Shown here: piece after piece, positions 1 to 6,234 of the stretch
Position numbering within the stretch: the first letter of the stretch is position 1
How the letters are laid out: each line of letters starts with the position of its first letter
NCBI GenBank assembly: GCA_030622705.1
Contig: JAUXFU010000027.1
Span: 1-8,093 of the forward strand
Direction of reading: 5' to 3'
DNA length: 8,093 bases
Source: Candidatus Omnitrophota bacterium
GTDB lineage: Bacteria; Omnitrophota; Koll11; Gygaellales; JAHJCI01
Notes under the pieces: model-generated
Seen by the model: only the letters and a program-made list of their open reading frames with translations
Database searches by the model: none
What the model was told of the DNA's origin: nothing
Made by a program: the position numbers and the translations under genes

Positions 1-53
1 AAAGGGGACATTTTAACTTTGGCTAATTAGGACATTATCACTTTGGGATTACA
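1..53. mobile_element. Probable terminus of an insertion sequence (IS21-like style), rest outside window
   Basis: A 17-bp unit occurs twice in direct orientation, at 6-22 and 30-46, with 15 of 17 positions identical and starts 24 bp apart. Both copies read GGACATT, then a variable TWNAC-type centre, then TTTGG. On the minus strand the block would begin with TGTAATCCC at 53. Terminal repeats starting with TG and containing several internal repeated units are typical of IS21-family ends. No transposase is visible because the element would lie to the left of the window. The family assignment rests on recall and is uncertain; the repeat itself is directly visible. Confidence 0.4.
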
Positions 54-87
54 TCTTTTTTGTAGCGATTTCTGAAGAAATCTTATG

Positions 88-215
88 CCAGGTGTTTTCC
101 CGCGAAAGCATACCCTGAGCAGAGCCGAAAGACTCCGAATCCGGGAGAGTTCTTCCTATGGATTGCCCAATCAAGCATGCCCTCTGACTTGATCAGGGGG
201 TCAGGCAATGACAAC
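88..215. repeat. Degenerate palindromic intergenic repeat (MITE- or REP-like)
   Basis: This non-coding stretch is rich in self-complementary pieces. ATTGCC at 162-167 can pair with GGCAAT at 204-209, and ATCAAG at 170-175 with CTTGAT at 188-193. Alternatively 180-187 pairs with 193-200 (8 bp including one G-T wobble, 5-nt loop). To the left are CCCGCGAAAGC and CCCTGAGC motifs followed by imperfect complements (ACTC at 132-135, GAGT at 147-150). These motifs resemble the CCCGCGAAAGCGGG and CCTGAGCGAAGC palindromes scattered between genes in many environmental genomes, here decayed. I find no open reading frame in 1-361; apart from the blocks listed separately I see nothing else in it. Confidence 0.4.
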
Positions 216-257
216 ATGGTGGTTATATTTTTAATAAGTTGTATTACAATGCACTAG

Positions 258-298
258 CCAGTAACAAATCCAGTTAGAAATCACAAATTTCTAACTGG
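258..298 (-). terminator. Strong hairpin downstream of the membrane-protein gene, possible terminator
   Basis: CCAGTTAGAAAT at 270-281 and its exact complement at 287-298 form a 12-bp perfect stem with a 5-nt loop. A 10/12-identical direct copy of the left arm, CCAGTAACAAAT, sits immediately before it at 258-269. The hairpin lies about 60 bp past the stop codon at 362, where the minus-strand operon would end. The minus-strand sequence after the stem (ATTTGTTACT) is only a weak U-tract and the plus-strand side has none, so termination is plausible but not clear. It could equally be part of a dispersed repeat. Confidence 0.4.
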
Positions 299-311
299 GC
301 AAGTAAAGAGA

Positions 312-346
312 ATTTATGATTTGTAATTTGTAATTTGTAATTTTTT
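312..346. repeat. Heptanucleotide tandem repeat, unit ATTTGTA
   Basis: Three exact ATTTGTA units occupy 319-325, 326-332 and 333-339. A degenerate unit (ATTTATG) precedes them at 312-318 and a T-rich one (ATTTTTT) follows at 340-346. The array lies a few bases from the AGTAG-type heptad array at 353-380, so two different 7-bp arrays sit side by side just past the end of a gene. Confidence 0.8.
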
Positions 347-352
347 CATTCT

Positions 353-380
353 CTCTATTCGCTACTTGCTACTCTCTACT
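353..380 (-). repeat. Heptanucleotide array, consensus A(G/A)TAG(A/C)(G/A), overlapping a gene end
   Basis: Read on the minus strand, four 7-bp units run from 380 to 353. The first three begin AGTAG and end in AG, CA and CG; the fourth is AATAGAG. The segment 359-380 is a perfect 22-bp inverted match to 2636-2657 on the other side of the membrane-protein gene. The array overlaps the last codons and the TAG stop of that gene (362-364), so it is partly coding. Confidence 0.8.
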
Positions 381-2623
381 TTAATAACTGCGCTACGGGA
401 AACTATTAATACGCTGAGACTGCTTAATTTAAATGCCGCTATGACTATACAGGTATTAACCATGCCTAATAACGGAAAAAACAATATTCCGGATAAAACC
501 CCTGCCAGCCAGCCGCCAAGCAGGTCCGCGCTGTAAATTAAGCCGATACCCGCACCAAAATTATTAGACCCTTGAGTGTTTAAATATATCTTATTGGCTA
601 AAGGAAACTCTGTGCCTGTCCAAAAGCCGGTAACAAAACAGAGAATAAAAAACATAAAATGCGAAGGGTTCGACAGGATTAAAAACAAACTGATAAAAAC
701 CGATAAGATTATGGCTGTCTCCAAACCCGCGAATAACGCCAAATCCCTCCTAATACGGTCTAAATAATAGCTAACGAGAATACTGCCTAAAGCAGCCCCG
801 GCCATAAAGCTGGCAATTAGCATCCCAATCTCAAAATACAGATACCCGTAAATTACCTGAAAGGCAAATACGATAACAAGGTTAGCCAACATGCCGAAGA
901 AACCGGTAGTGGCGATAGAATAAGGAATTGCCATGCGGGTTAACCTGGAATTCCCGGAAATAACAATCAGAAATATCAGGGTCAACCCAAAAATCAGTCC
1001 TAAAATCCAGCCAAGATTTATTCTTTGCAGAAAAGAAAATACCCCGTTTAAGGCAGGATTAAACTGCGCATTCCAGAGACAAAGCGTATTAAACAATGCG
1101 AAACCGGAAAAATCCCTGTTAGTCTTTTCTGTCGCATCCGCAATAACGGCATTAAACCAGTTCTGCCAGCGCGGATGAAGCCGGTAATCAACGTAATCAG
1201 GCAGAAGTAAATTCATCTTTCTGCCTATTGCCTTAATCCTCTGATTGAACAGCCGGCTATCTGTTTCAATAATACCCTTAGAATCCGAAGCCAGAAAGAG
1301 ATTAAAGTCCCCGGGGATAACCCGCGTATAAGAAAAAACCTTCCTCAGGCTATTTAAAATACAGGCATTTAAATCCCTTAAATCATCGGATAAATAGGTC
1401 GTTGACCCCGATAATCTAAACGCCAGGATCCCTCCGGGGTTTAGGCTATTACCTGCCAAACTAAAAAACTCCTGCGTAAATAAACGATTTGACTGTAAAT
1501 CCGAAGGGTTAGAAAGCCCAAGAAAAATCAGATCATAGTTTAAGTCTGTATTTTTGATAAAAAACCGTCCATCTGAATTAACTGTCTTAACCCTTTTGTC
1601 CAAAAGTTCCCCTTGCAATAGGTCAGTAGGATATTTCTTCAACATCTCTAAAATCAAAGGGTCTAATTCCACATAATCAACCCTTTCGACAGAGGGGGTT
1701 TTAAGAATCTCATTAATCAGCCCTCCGGCACCCCCGCTGATTACCAAAATCTCCTTTGGCTGCGCGTGAAATAATAAAGGGATATTGGCAAACTCCTCAA
1801 CAAAAATTAAGTCGGGATACGGAGTAGTTATTATTGGCTGGCCATTTGAAAAAAAAGTGTACTGGCCATCTGCCTCGGTTACAACGATGTTTCCGTAGAT
1901 AGAATTAGTATATTCTAAAACCTTGAAGTTCCGCCACTGCCTGTTTATGGATAATTTATGAATATTATCCCAGCCCGAACCAAAATACAGATACGCAAAA
2001 ATAAGCAGTAATATTACCGCCACAGTGTTTAATACCCGGTAGCCATTTTTTTTGTATAACAAACAAAGGCAGGCAATAAGATTTAAAAAAGCAATTAACC
2101 CGGCAATCTGAAAGGAATTAAACCGGGGTATCATTATATAGGTAAAGACTACCCCGGCAATAATCGTCCCTGCCGTCTCCCAAAAATAAACCCTGCCCGC
2201 GCAAACACCCTTAGAATGACAAGAGGCCGAATAAATCTTAGCGCAACAGCTAAATAGCCCTCCGTGGATAAAACTCATCGGTAGACTAAGAATCAGCGAA
2301 ACCCAGAATATACTTCCAATCCCTAACCCCAGGCCCACCGGAATACCGAGCGCCAGCTTGAATGTACGCGCCCCCCAGATACACAGCGGGAAAACGATTA
2401 AAAAAACAATATCCAAAACTGCAAAACAGGCCAGTCTATTTTTAAGCCGGTCAATTATCCGGCCGAAAACTAAAGCCCCGGCCGCCTCCAGGATTACCCA
2501 ATTTGCCAGAATAATTCCTATAGTCAGCTCATTGCCGCTGAAGCCTACCAGTAATTCACGCAAAAGCAAAACCTGAACAACCAGCCCGCTAAACCCAACA
2601 ACCAATATCGCAAATATAAGCAT
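362..2623 (-). CDS. Multi-spanning membrane protein with embedded spermidine-synthase-like domain (fused MFS/spermidine synthase type)
   Basis: The protein has about 753 residues from the ATG at 2623. An N-terminal block of hydrophobic helices (about 1-215) precedes a soluble Rossmann domain (about 238-445), followed by a second helical block (about 540-745). The soluble part resembles spermidine synthases: the SAM-type loop SGGAGG at about 296-301, YVELDP with the ribose-binding glutamate at about 319, and RLFTQEFF. The C-terminal helices carry GTEFPLA and the YSADLLGGWLAG stretch common in fused forms. The catalytic aspartate region (D..DP in true synthases) reads LGLSNP at about 368-373, so aminopropyl transfer is doubtful and the substrate is unknown. 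The frame stays open to a TTG at 2650, but those nine codons come from a repeat array; I prefer the ATG, although AAAAGG sits only one base before it. It is the last gene of the likely three-gene operon, 57 bp after the methyltransferase. Confidence 0.8.
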   Translation of the reverse strand: MLIFAILVVGFSGLVVQVLLLRELLVGFSGNELTIGIILANWVILEAAGALVFGRIIDRLKNRLACFAVLDIVFLIVFPLCIWGARTFKLALGIPVGLGLGIGSIFWVSLILSLPMSFIHGGLFSCCAKIYSASCHSKGVCAGRVYFWETAGTIIAGVVFTYIMIPRFNSFQIAGLIAFLNLIACLCLLYKKNGYRVLNTVAVILLLIFAYLYFGSGWDNIHKLSINRQWRNFKVLEYTNSIYGNIVVTEADGQYTFFSNGQPIITTPYPDLIFVEEFANIPLLFHAQPKEILVISGGAGGLINEILKTPSVERVDYVELDPLILEMLKKYPTDLLQGELLDKRVKTVNSDGRFFIKNTDLNYDLIFLGLSNPSDLQSNRLFTQEFFSLAGNSLNPGGILAFRLSGSTTYLSDDLRDLNACILNSLRKVFSYTRVIPGDFNLFLASDSKGIIETDSRLFNQRIKAIGRKMNLLLPDYVDYRLHPRWQNWFNAVIADATEKTNRDFSGFALFNTLCLWNAQFNPALNGVFSFLQRINLGWILGLIFGLTLIFLIVISGNSRLTRMAIPYSIATTGFFGMLANLVIVFAFQVIYGYLYFEIGMLIASFMAGAALGSILVSYYLDRIRRDLALFAGLETAIILSVFISLFLILSNPSHFMFFILCFVTGFWTGTEFPLANKIYLNTQGSNNFGAGIGLIYSADLLGGWLAGVLSGILFFPLLGMVNTCIVIAAFKLSSLSVLIVSRSAVIKVESSK

Positions 2624-2635
2624 ACCTTTTATAAG

Positions 2636-2664
2636 AGTAGAGAGTAGCAAGTAGCGAGTAGCGA
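2636..2664 (+). repeat. Heptanucleotide array, consensus AGTAG(A/C)(G/A), inverted partner of 353-380
   Basis: Four units occupy 2636-2642, 2643-2649, 2650-2656 and 2657-2663 on the plus strand. All begin AGTAG; their last two bases are AG, CA, CG and CG, and AGAAAAG follows. Positions 2636-2657 are a perfect inverted copy of 359-380. Locally, AGTAGAGAGT at 2636-2645 can also pair with ACTCTCTACT at 2676-2685, a 10-bp stem around a 30-nt loop. There is no T-tract after this stem on either strand, so it is not an ordinary terminator. Confidence 0.8.
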
Positions 2665-2678
2665 GAAAAGGGGAAACT

Positions 2679-2692
2679 CTCTACTTTCTATT
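2679..2692 (-). repeat. Short heptad array at the end of the methyltransferase gene
   Basis: On the minus strand two units of the same A(G/A)TAGA(A/G) family lie at 2692-2686 and 2685-2679. The TAG stop of the methyltransferase (2683-2681) lies inside the second unit. This piece faces the 2636-2664 array, so the spacer between the two genes consists largely of two convergent heptad tracts. Confidence 0.55.
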
Positions 2693-3478
2693 CTCTCCAA
2701 TATCCCGCTGGCGCATAGGCACAAATCTCACCGGGATAATACTCCTAATTTTAATCTCATTGTTCTGTTTCTCAATAAGTTTTAGCTCTTGATAAAAACT
2801 ACCCAGCGGTATAACCATCCTGCCCCTATCAGCTAATTGTTCAACTAAGGCCTGAGGAATCTCTTCGGGCGCGCAGGTAACAATAATTGCATCAAAGGGT
2901 GCATACTCCTCCCAGCCAAGATATCCATCACCGCATTTAATCCGGATATTTTTATAGCCTAATCTTCGCAACAGCTCATCTGCCCGTTCAGCCAGCGTTG
3001 GCAGAATCTCAATTGTATAAACATAAGCGGCTAATTCAGCTAAAACTGCCGCCTGATAGCCTGAGCCGGTGCCAATCTCTAAAACCCTCTCCTTACCGGT
3101 TAGCCCGAGTAATTCCGTCATCAAAGCCACGATATAAGGCTGAGAAATAGTTTGCCCTTTACCAATCGGCAAAGGCCTATCCTCATAAGCAAATCTCCTG
3201 TAACGCTGAGGAACAAATTGATGCCTCATAACCTTACGCATTGCCTGAAGCAACCTGTTATCATTAATGCCTCTTGCCTCAATCTGCCCCTTCACCATCT
3301 CCTCGCACAGTTTACTAAACCCTGTTCTTTCTTCCTCTGCAACTACGCCTACCTTATCATCCTTCGCCCTTGCCAAAGATTCCTCTTTTGCCAGAGCCTC
3401 GCAGGACAGCCTGACAGGTAATCCGCTGAAACTCACACAGATTAAACATAATAGTATAAACCTTTTTTTCACGCCCAT
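2681..3478 (-). CDS. pcm: Exported protein-L-isoaspartate O-methyltransferase
   Basis: It transfers methyl from S-adenosylmethionine to abnormal L-isoaspartyl residues, the first step in repairing aged proteins. From the ATG at 3478 it has 265 residues. The family core starts near residue 60 with EMVKGQIEARGI. GKGQTISQPY (about 106-115) is the substrate-pocket signature, VLEIGTGSGYQ (about 132-142) is SAM motif I, and RFVPM closes the domain. The usual VPRH reads VMRH here. Ahead of the core is an extension of about 55 residues: positive start MGVKKR, a hydrophobic stretch, and a plausible signal peptidase site ALA|KEE near residue 30. There is no lipobox before Cys26. Periplasmic location is therefore likely, unlike the cytoplasmic E. 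coli enzyme. The start overlaps the upstream stop as TGATG, indicating translational coupling; a GTG one codon earlier is an alternative. The last codons fall in heptad-repeat sequence. Confidence 0.93.
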   Translation of the reverse strand: MGVKKRFILLCLICVSFSGLPVRLSCEALAKEESLARAKDDKVGVVAEEERTGFSKLCEEMVKGQIEARGINDNRLLQAMRKVMRHQFVPQRYRRFAYEDRPLPIGKGQTISQPYIVALMTELLGLTGKERVLEIGTGSGYQAAVLAELAAYVYTIEILPTLAERADELLRRLGYKNIRIKCGDGYLGWEEYAPFDAIIVTCAPEEIPQALVEQLADRGRMVIPLGSFYQELKLIEKQNNEIKIRSIIPVRFVPMRQRDIGENRK

Positions 3479-3480
3479 CA
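3476..3480 (-). promoter_or_regulatory. TGATG stop-start overlap (translational coupling)
   Basis: The TGA stop of the acyl-ligase fusion (3480-3478) shares its A with the ATG of the methyltransferase (3478-3476). A purine-rich GGGGGA lies about 18 nt upstream of the ATG, too far for a standard ribosome binding site, so re-initiation after the upstream stop is the likely mode. Confidence 0.75.
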
Positions 3481-6138
3481 CTTGTCTAATTTAATTCCCC
3501 CTTCAGCCATTTTCAACTTCATAACCTCTTGCCTTAACCCCTTTGTGATTGAGGCGTAATCATTGCCTAATTCCTGCCAGGGAACCGGCTTGCCAAAGAT
3601 AACCTTTACCGGATGAATCCGGGGAAATCTTTTTGTCCTTGGCCAGGTAAAATGGGAACCCTTAATATAAACGGGAATAAGCACAATGTTCAATTCCCGC
3701 GCCAGAATCCCTACGCCTTTTTTAAACTCCTGTATATTGCTGTCAATAGAGCGGCTGCCTTCGGGAAATATACAAATTATCTTTTTATGCTCCAGCACAA
3801 AGCGGGCAGCCTGAAGAGCCCTGGTTAAATGAGTAGCCGGCTCAATGGAAATCAGGCGCGCGGCTTTAACTATCCAGCTGACTAAAGGATGTTCAAAGAT
3901 TTTGGCATGACCAATAAAAAAAAGATTAACCGCGCAGCCAAAAGGAACACTCGCTAACAACGCAAAGCCGTCTAAGTAACTGGCATGATTCGGACAAAAT
4001 ATATAAGGCCCATTATCCGGAATAGAATCCCTTCCCTTTGTTTCCAAAAACCAGAACGTTCTAAACATAAAAGTAAAAAAGCTCTTTAATACCCTGGTAA
4101 GCGTCTTATTAAAAAAACTACACCTTAACCTAATCTTATTAAGCACCTCTTCAGGCGGCGCTTCATTTAGAATCTCACCCCAGGTCTTTTGTTTTTGAGG
4201 TTTCCTCGACCCCGACTTCCCTTCATCGCCTTCTGCAATCCGCTGGATACTTACAACCAGTTCCCTTACGGTTAAGATATTATCAATACAGCCCTGAGGA
4301 ATCCCTATTGAAAGAAGCGACTCCAACCCCGTTCCCAGCTCTACCCTGCCTAAAGAATCAATTCCCAAATCGAGCTCTAAATGGCTGTTTAAATCTACTT
4401 TTTTATTTAATTGCGAAGATAAATATTTAATAATCTTTTGAGTAATCCCTGAACTCAGGATACCTTTATCCTCCGGGGAAGGCTTAAGGTCCTTGACCCC
4501 CTCCTGCCCCGGTAAAAACAAAGCCTCTAACGGCCGGCCTGAATACTGGCGGACAACCTCAAAACGCTTAATCTTTTTTAACCGCGTGCGCGGCAGATCT
4601 TCCTTTACCACAATAAAACCCTTAATCCGCTTATATGCCGGTAACCCGCAGGACAGATTCTCTAATTCCCAACGGACCCTTTCATAGATATTGACCTTTC
4701 TACTCCTGCGAAAACACTCAAAATCAGGCACGATTACCGCAAACAGTAATTCCACGCTCCGGCCGAATTGCTGCTGAGCCTTTTGAAAGACACAGATCTC
4801 TTTTATGTAGGAACTTTGATTATAATATTCTTCTAATTCTTCCGGAAAGATATTCTTCCCCGAGCTAAGAACAATAACATCCTTTTTCCTACCGGTAAGC
4901 AAAAGATAACCCTGTTTATCTAAATAACCTAAATCCCGGGAATTAAACCATCCCTGCGCTGATATAACCCGGGCAGTTAAATCCGGCTGCTTAAAATAAC
5001 CCAGCATAACATTCGGCCCCCTGATAAACACCTCTCCTGTACCTGAGTTATTGGGATTATCAATTCGTATCTCAACATCGGGGATGGCCTTTCCCACTGA
5101 CCCAAACCTTGGTTTCTTTAAAGGGTTCATAGTCACCACCGGCGAGGTTTCGGTAAGGCCGTAACCCTCAATGACCCTCAAGCCCAATCCTGACAAATCC
5201 CTGCCGACCTTAGGATCAAGCCTTGCTCCGCCGCTAACCAAAAGTCTCAAGCTCCTGCCAAATTCGCGGCGGACCCTGCGCTTGGCTACCTGCACAAGCA
5301 CAGGCCTGAGGAAAGAAGGCGCCATTTTTATCCGGGCAAATATTGTCCTATGAATAAGAGAAAAGAGCTGGGGAACCCCTGTCAGAATAGTTATATCTGC
5401 CTGTTTAATTATCCCGGTTAAATCCTCCGGCTTAAAACTCTTTGCATAGGTAATCCTCGCGCCGATTAAAAGGGGGACTAATAAGGTTACCATAAATGAG
5501 TAGGTATGATACAAAGGTAAAATCGATAAGAAATTATCCCCTGGCGAACAGAAATTAAGCTTCTCGATACTTCTGAAATTAGAACAGAAATTATAATGAG
5601 TCAGCATTACCCCTTTGGGCTTTGCGGTTGTGCCGGAGGTATAGATAAGGGAAGCGACATCAGAAGAAGCAACATCGGGCCAACGGATATCCTGAGCCGG
5701 CTGAGATTGAATTCTCTTAAAATCCCCTGAATCAACAACCATAATCCTTAATTTATCGTAGGTTATATGCTTAATCCTCTCCTGAAAAACATCCTCAGAA
5801 ACAAACGCAACAACCGGATGACAATCCTCGAATATATTATTTAAGTCCCTTGAGCCTGACTCAGGGTCAACCGCCACACATACAAGACCGGCATAGATTA
5901 TACCCAGATAGATAATTGCCCACTCAGGACAATTCCCTAAAACAACAGCGGCGCAATCACCCTTTTTATATCCCTGCTCAATTAAAAATACCGCTATCTT
6001 CCCAGCAGAGGCCTCAACCTCTGCGTAGGTATATCTTTGCCAGCCGGAGTCAGCCTTTATCTGCAGAGCTACCTTCCCGGCACAAGTTTGGGCAGCCCAG
6101 CTGAACATCTTATGAATAACCAAATTTTCCTGCATCAT
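3478..6138 (-). CDS. Tri-domain acyl-adenylating ligase / acyl carrier protein / PlsC acyltransferase
   Basis: The 886-residue protein has three domains. Residues about 10-530 are an AMP-forming fatty-acyl ligase: P-loop YTSGTTAKPKG (166-176), YGLTE (326-330), Asp402, GRKKD (416-420), and the terminal lysine motif PRTRLKKIKR (516-525) with Lys522 in the catalytic position. Residues about 560-637 are an acyl carrier protein with LGIDSL at 591-596, Ser595 being the expected phosphopantetheine site. Residues about 700-870 are a PlsC-type glycerolipid acyltransferase with NHASYLD (His718, Asp723) and FPEGSRS (791-797). The simplest reading is that a fatty acid is activated with ATP, loaded on the internal ACP and passed to a lysophospholipid or related acceptor at the inner membrane face. 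E. coli Aas has PlsC first and no ACP. Departures from consensus are A for G in the P-loop, NSRD for TGD, and K for G before the catalytic lysine. The start is ATGATG at 6138 with no Shine-Dalgarno; Met11 is an alternative. Confidence 0.9.
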   Translation of the reverse strand: MMQENLVIHKMFSWAAQTCAGKVALQIKADSGWQRYTYAEVEASAGKIAVFLIEQGYKKGDCAAVVLGNCPEWAIIYLGIIYAGLVCVAVDPESGSRDLNNIFEDCHPVVAFVSEDVFQERIKHITYDKLRIMVVDSGDFKRIQSQPAQDIRWPDVASSDVASLIYTSGTTAKPKGVMLTHYNFCSNFRSIEKLNFCSPGDNFLSILPLYHTYSFMVTLLVPLLIGARITYAKSFKPEDLTGIIKQADITILTGVPQLFSLIHRTIFARIKMAPSFLRPVLVQVAKRRVRREFGRSLRLLVSGGARLDPKVGRDLSGLGLRVIEGYGLTETSPVVTMNPLKKPRFGSVGKAIPDVEIRIDNPNNSGTGEVFIRGPNVMLGYFKQPDLTARVISAQGWFNSRDLGYLDKQGYLLLTGRKKDVIVLSSGKNIFPEELEEYYNQSSYIKEICVFQKAQQQFGRSVELLFAVIVPDFECFRRSRKVNIYERVRWELENLSCGLPAYKRIKGFIVVKEDLPRTRLKKIKRFEVVRQYSGRPLEALFLPGQEGVKDLKPSPEDKGILSSGITQKIIKYLSSQLNKKVDLNSHLELDLGIDSLGRVELGTGLESLLSIGIPQGCIDNILTVRELVVSIQRIAEGDEGKSGSRKPQKQKTWGEILNEAPPEEVLNKIRLRCSFFNKTLTRVLKSFFTFMFRTFWFLETKGRDSIPDNGPYIFCPNHASYLDGFALLASVPFGCAVNLFFIGHAKIFEHPLVSWIVKAARLISIEPATHLTRALQAARFVLEHKKIICIFPEGSRSIDSNIQEFKKGVGILARELNIVLIPVYIKGSHFTWPRTKRFPRIHPVKVIFGKPVPWQELGNDYASITKGLRQEVMKLKMAEGGIKLDK

Positions 6139-6183
6139 TTTTAAGAAGTAGAAAGATTTTTAAATTACATCAAGGATTAAAAA

Positions 6184-6211
6184 TCGAGAGTCGAGCATCG
6201 AGCATCGAGAA
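6184..6211 (+). repeat. Heptanucleotide array, consensus TCGAG(A/C)(G/A)
   Basis: Four units at 6184-6190, 6191-6197, 6198-6204 and 6205-6211 all begin TCGAG; their last two bases are AG, CA, CA and AA. The array sits in the 96-bp spacer between the MFS transporter and the acyl-ligase fusion, 23 bp past the transporter stop. Each unit contains the palindrome TCGA. Apart from its first three bases the unit matches the AGTAG family around the membrane-protein gene. I found no convincing promoter or terminator in the rest of the spacer. Confidence 0.8.
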
Positions 6212-6234
6212 TCAAATATTATTTTCTTTCTATA

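Noticed and set aside
312..346. CRISPR-like array
   Set aside because: The 7-bp units are contiguous with no spacers; these are simple tandem repeats.
2624..2650. Upstream TTG start adding nine residues to the membrane protein
   Set aside because: These codons fall in the heptad array, there is no ribosome binding site, and the ATG at 2623 places the first membrane helix at the N-terminus as is usual for the family.
2636..2685. Intrinsic terminator between the methyltransferase and membrane-protein genes
   Set aside because: A 10-bp stem is possible but the loop is 30 nt and no T-tract follows on either strand.
6145..6173. Promoter for the acyl-ligase gene (TTGATG with TACTTC 17 nt downstream)
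   Set aside because: The -10 matches consensus at only two of six positions, and the gene may be read from the MFS promoter.
6181..6211. Heptad array as terminator of the MFS gene
   Set aside because: Only 4-bp TCGA palindromes can pair locally; although TTTTT follows on the minus strand, the stem is too weak.
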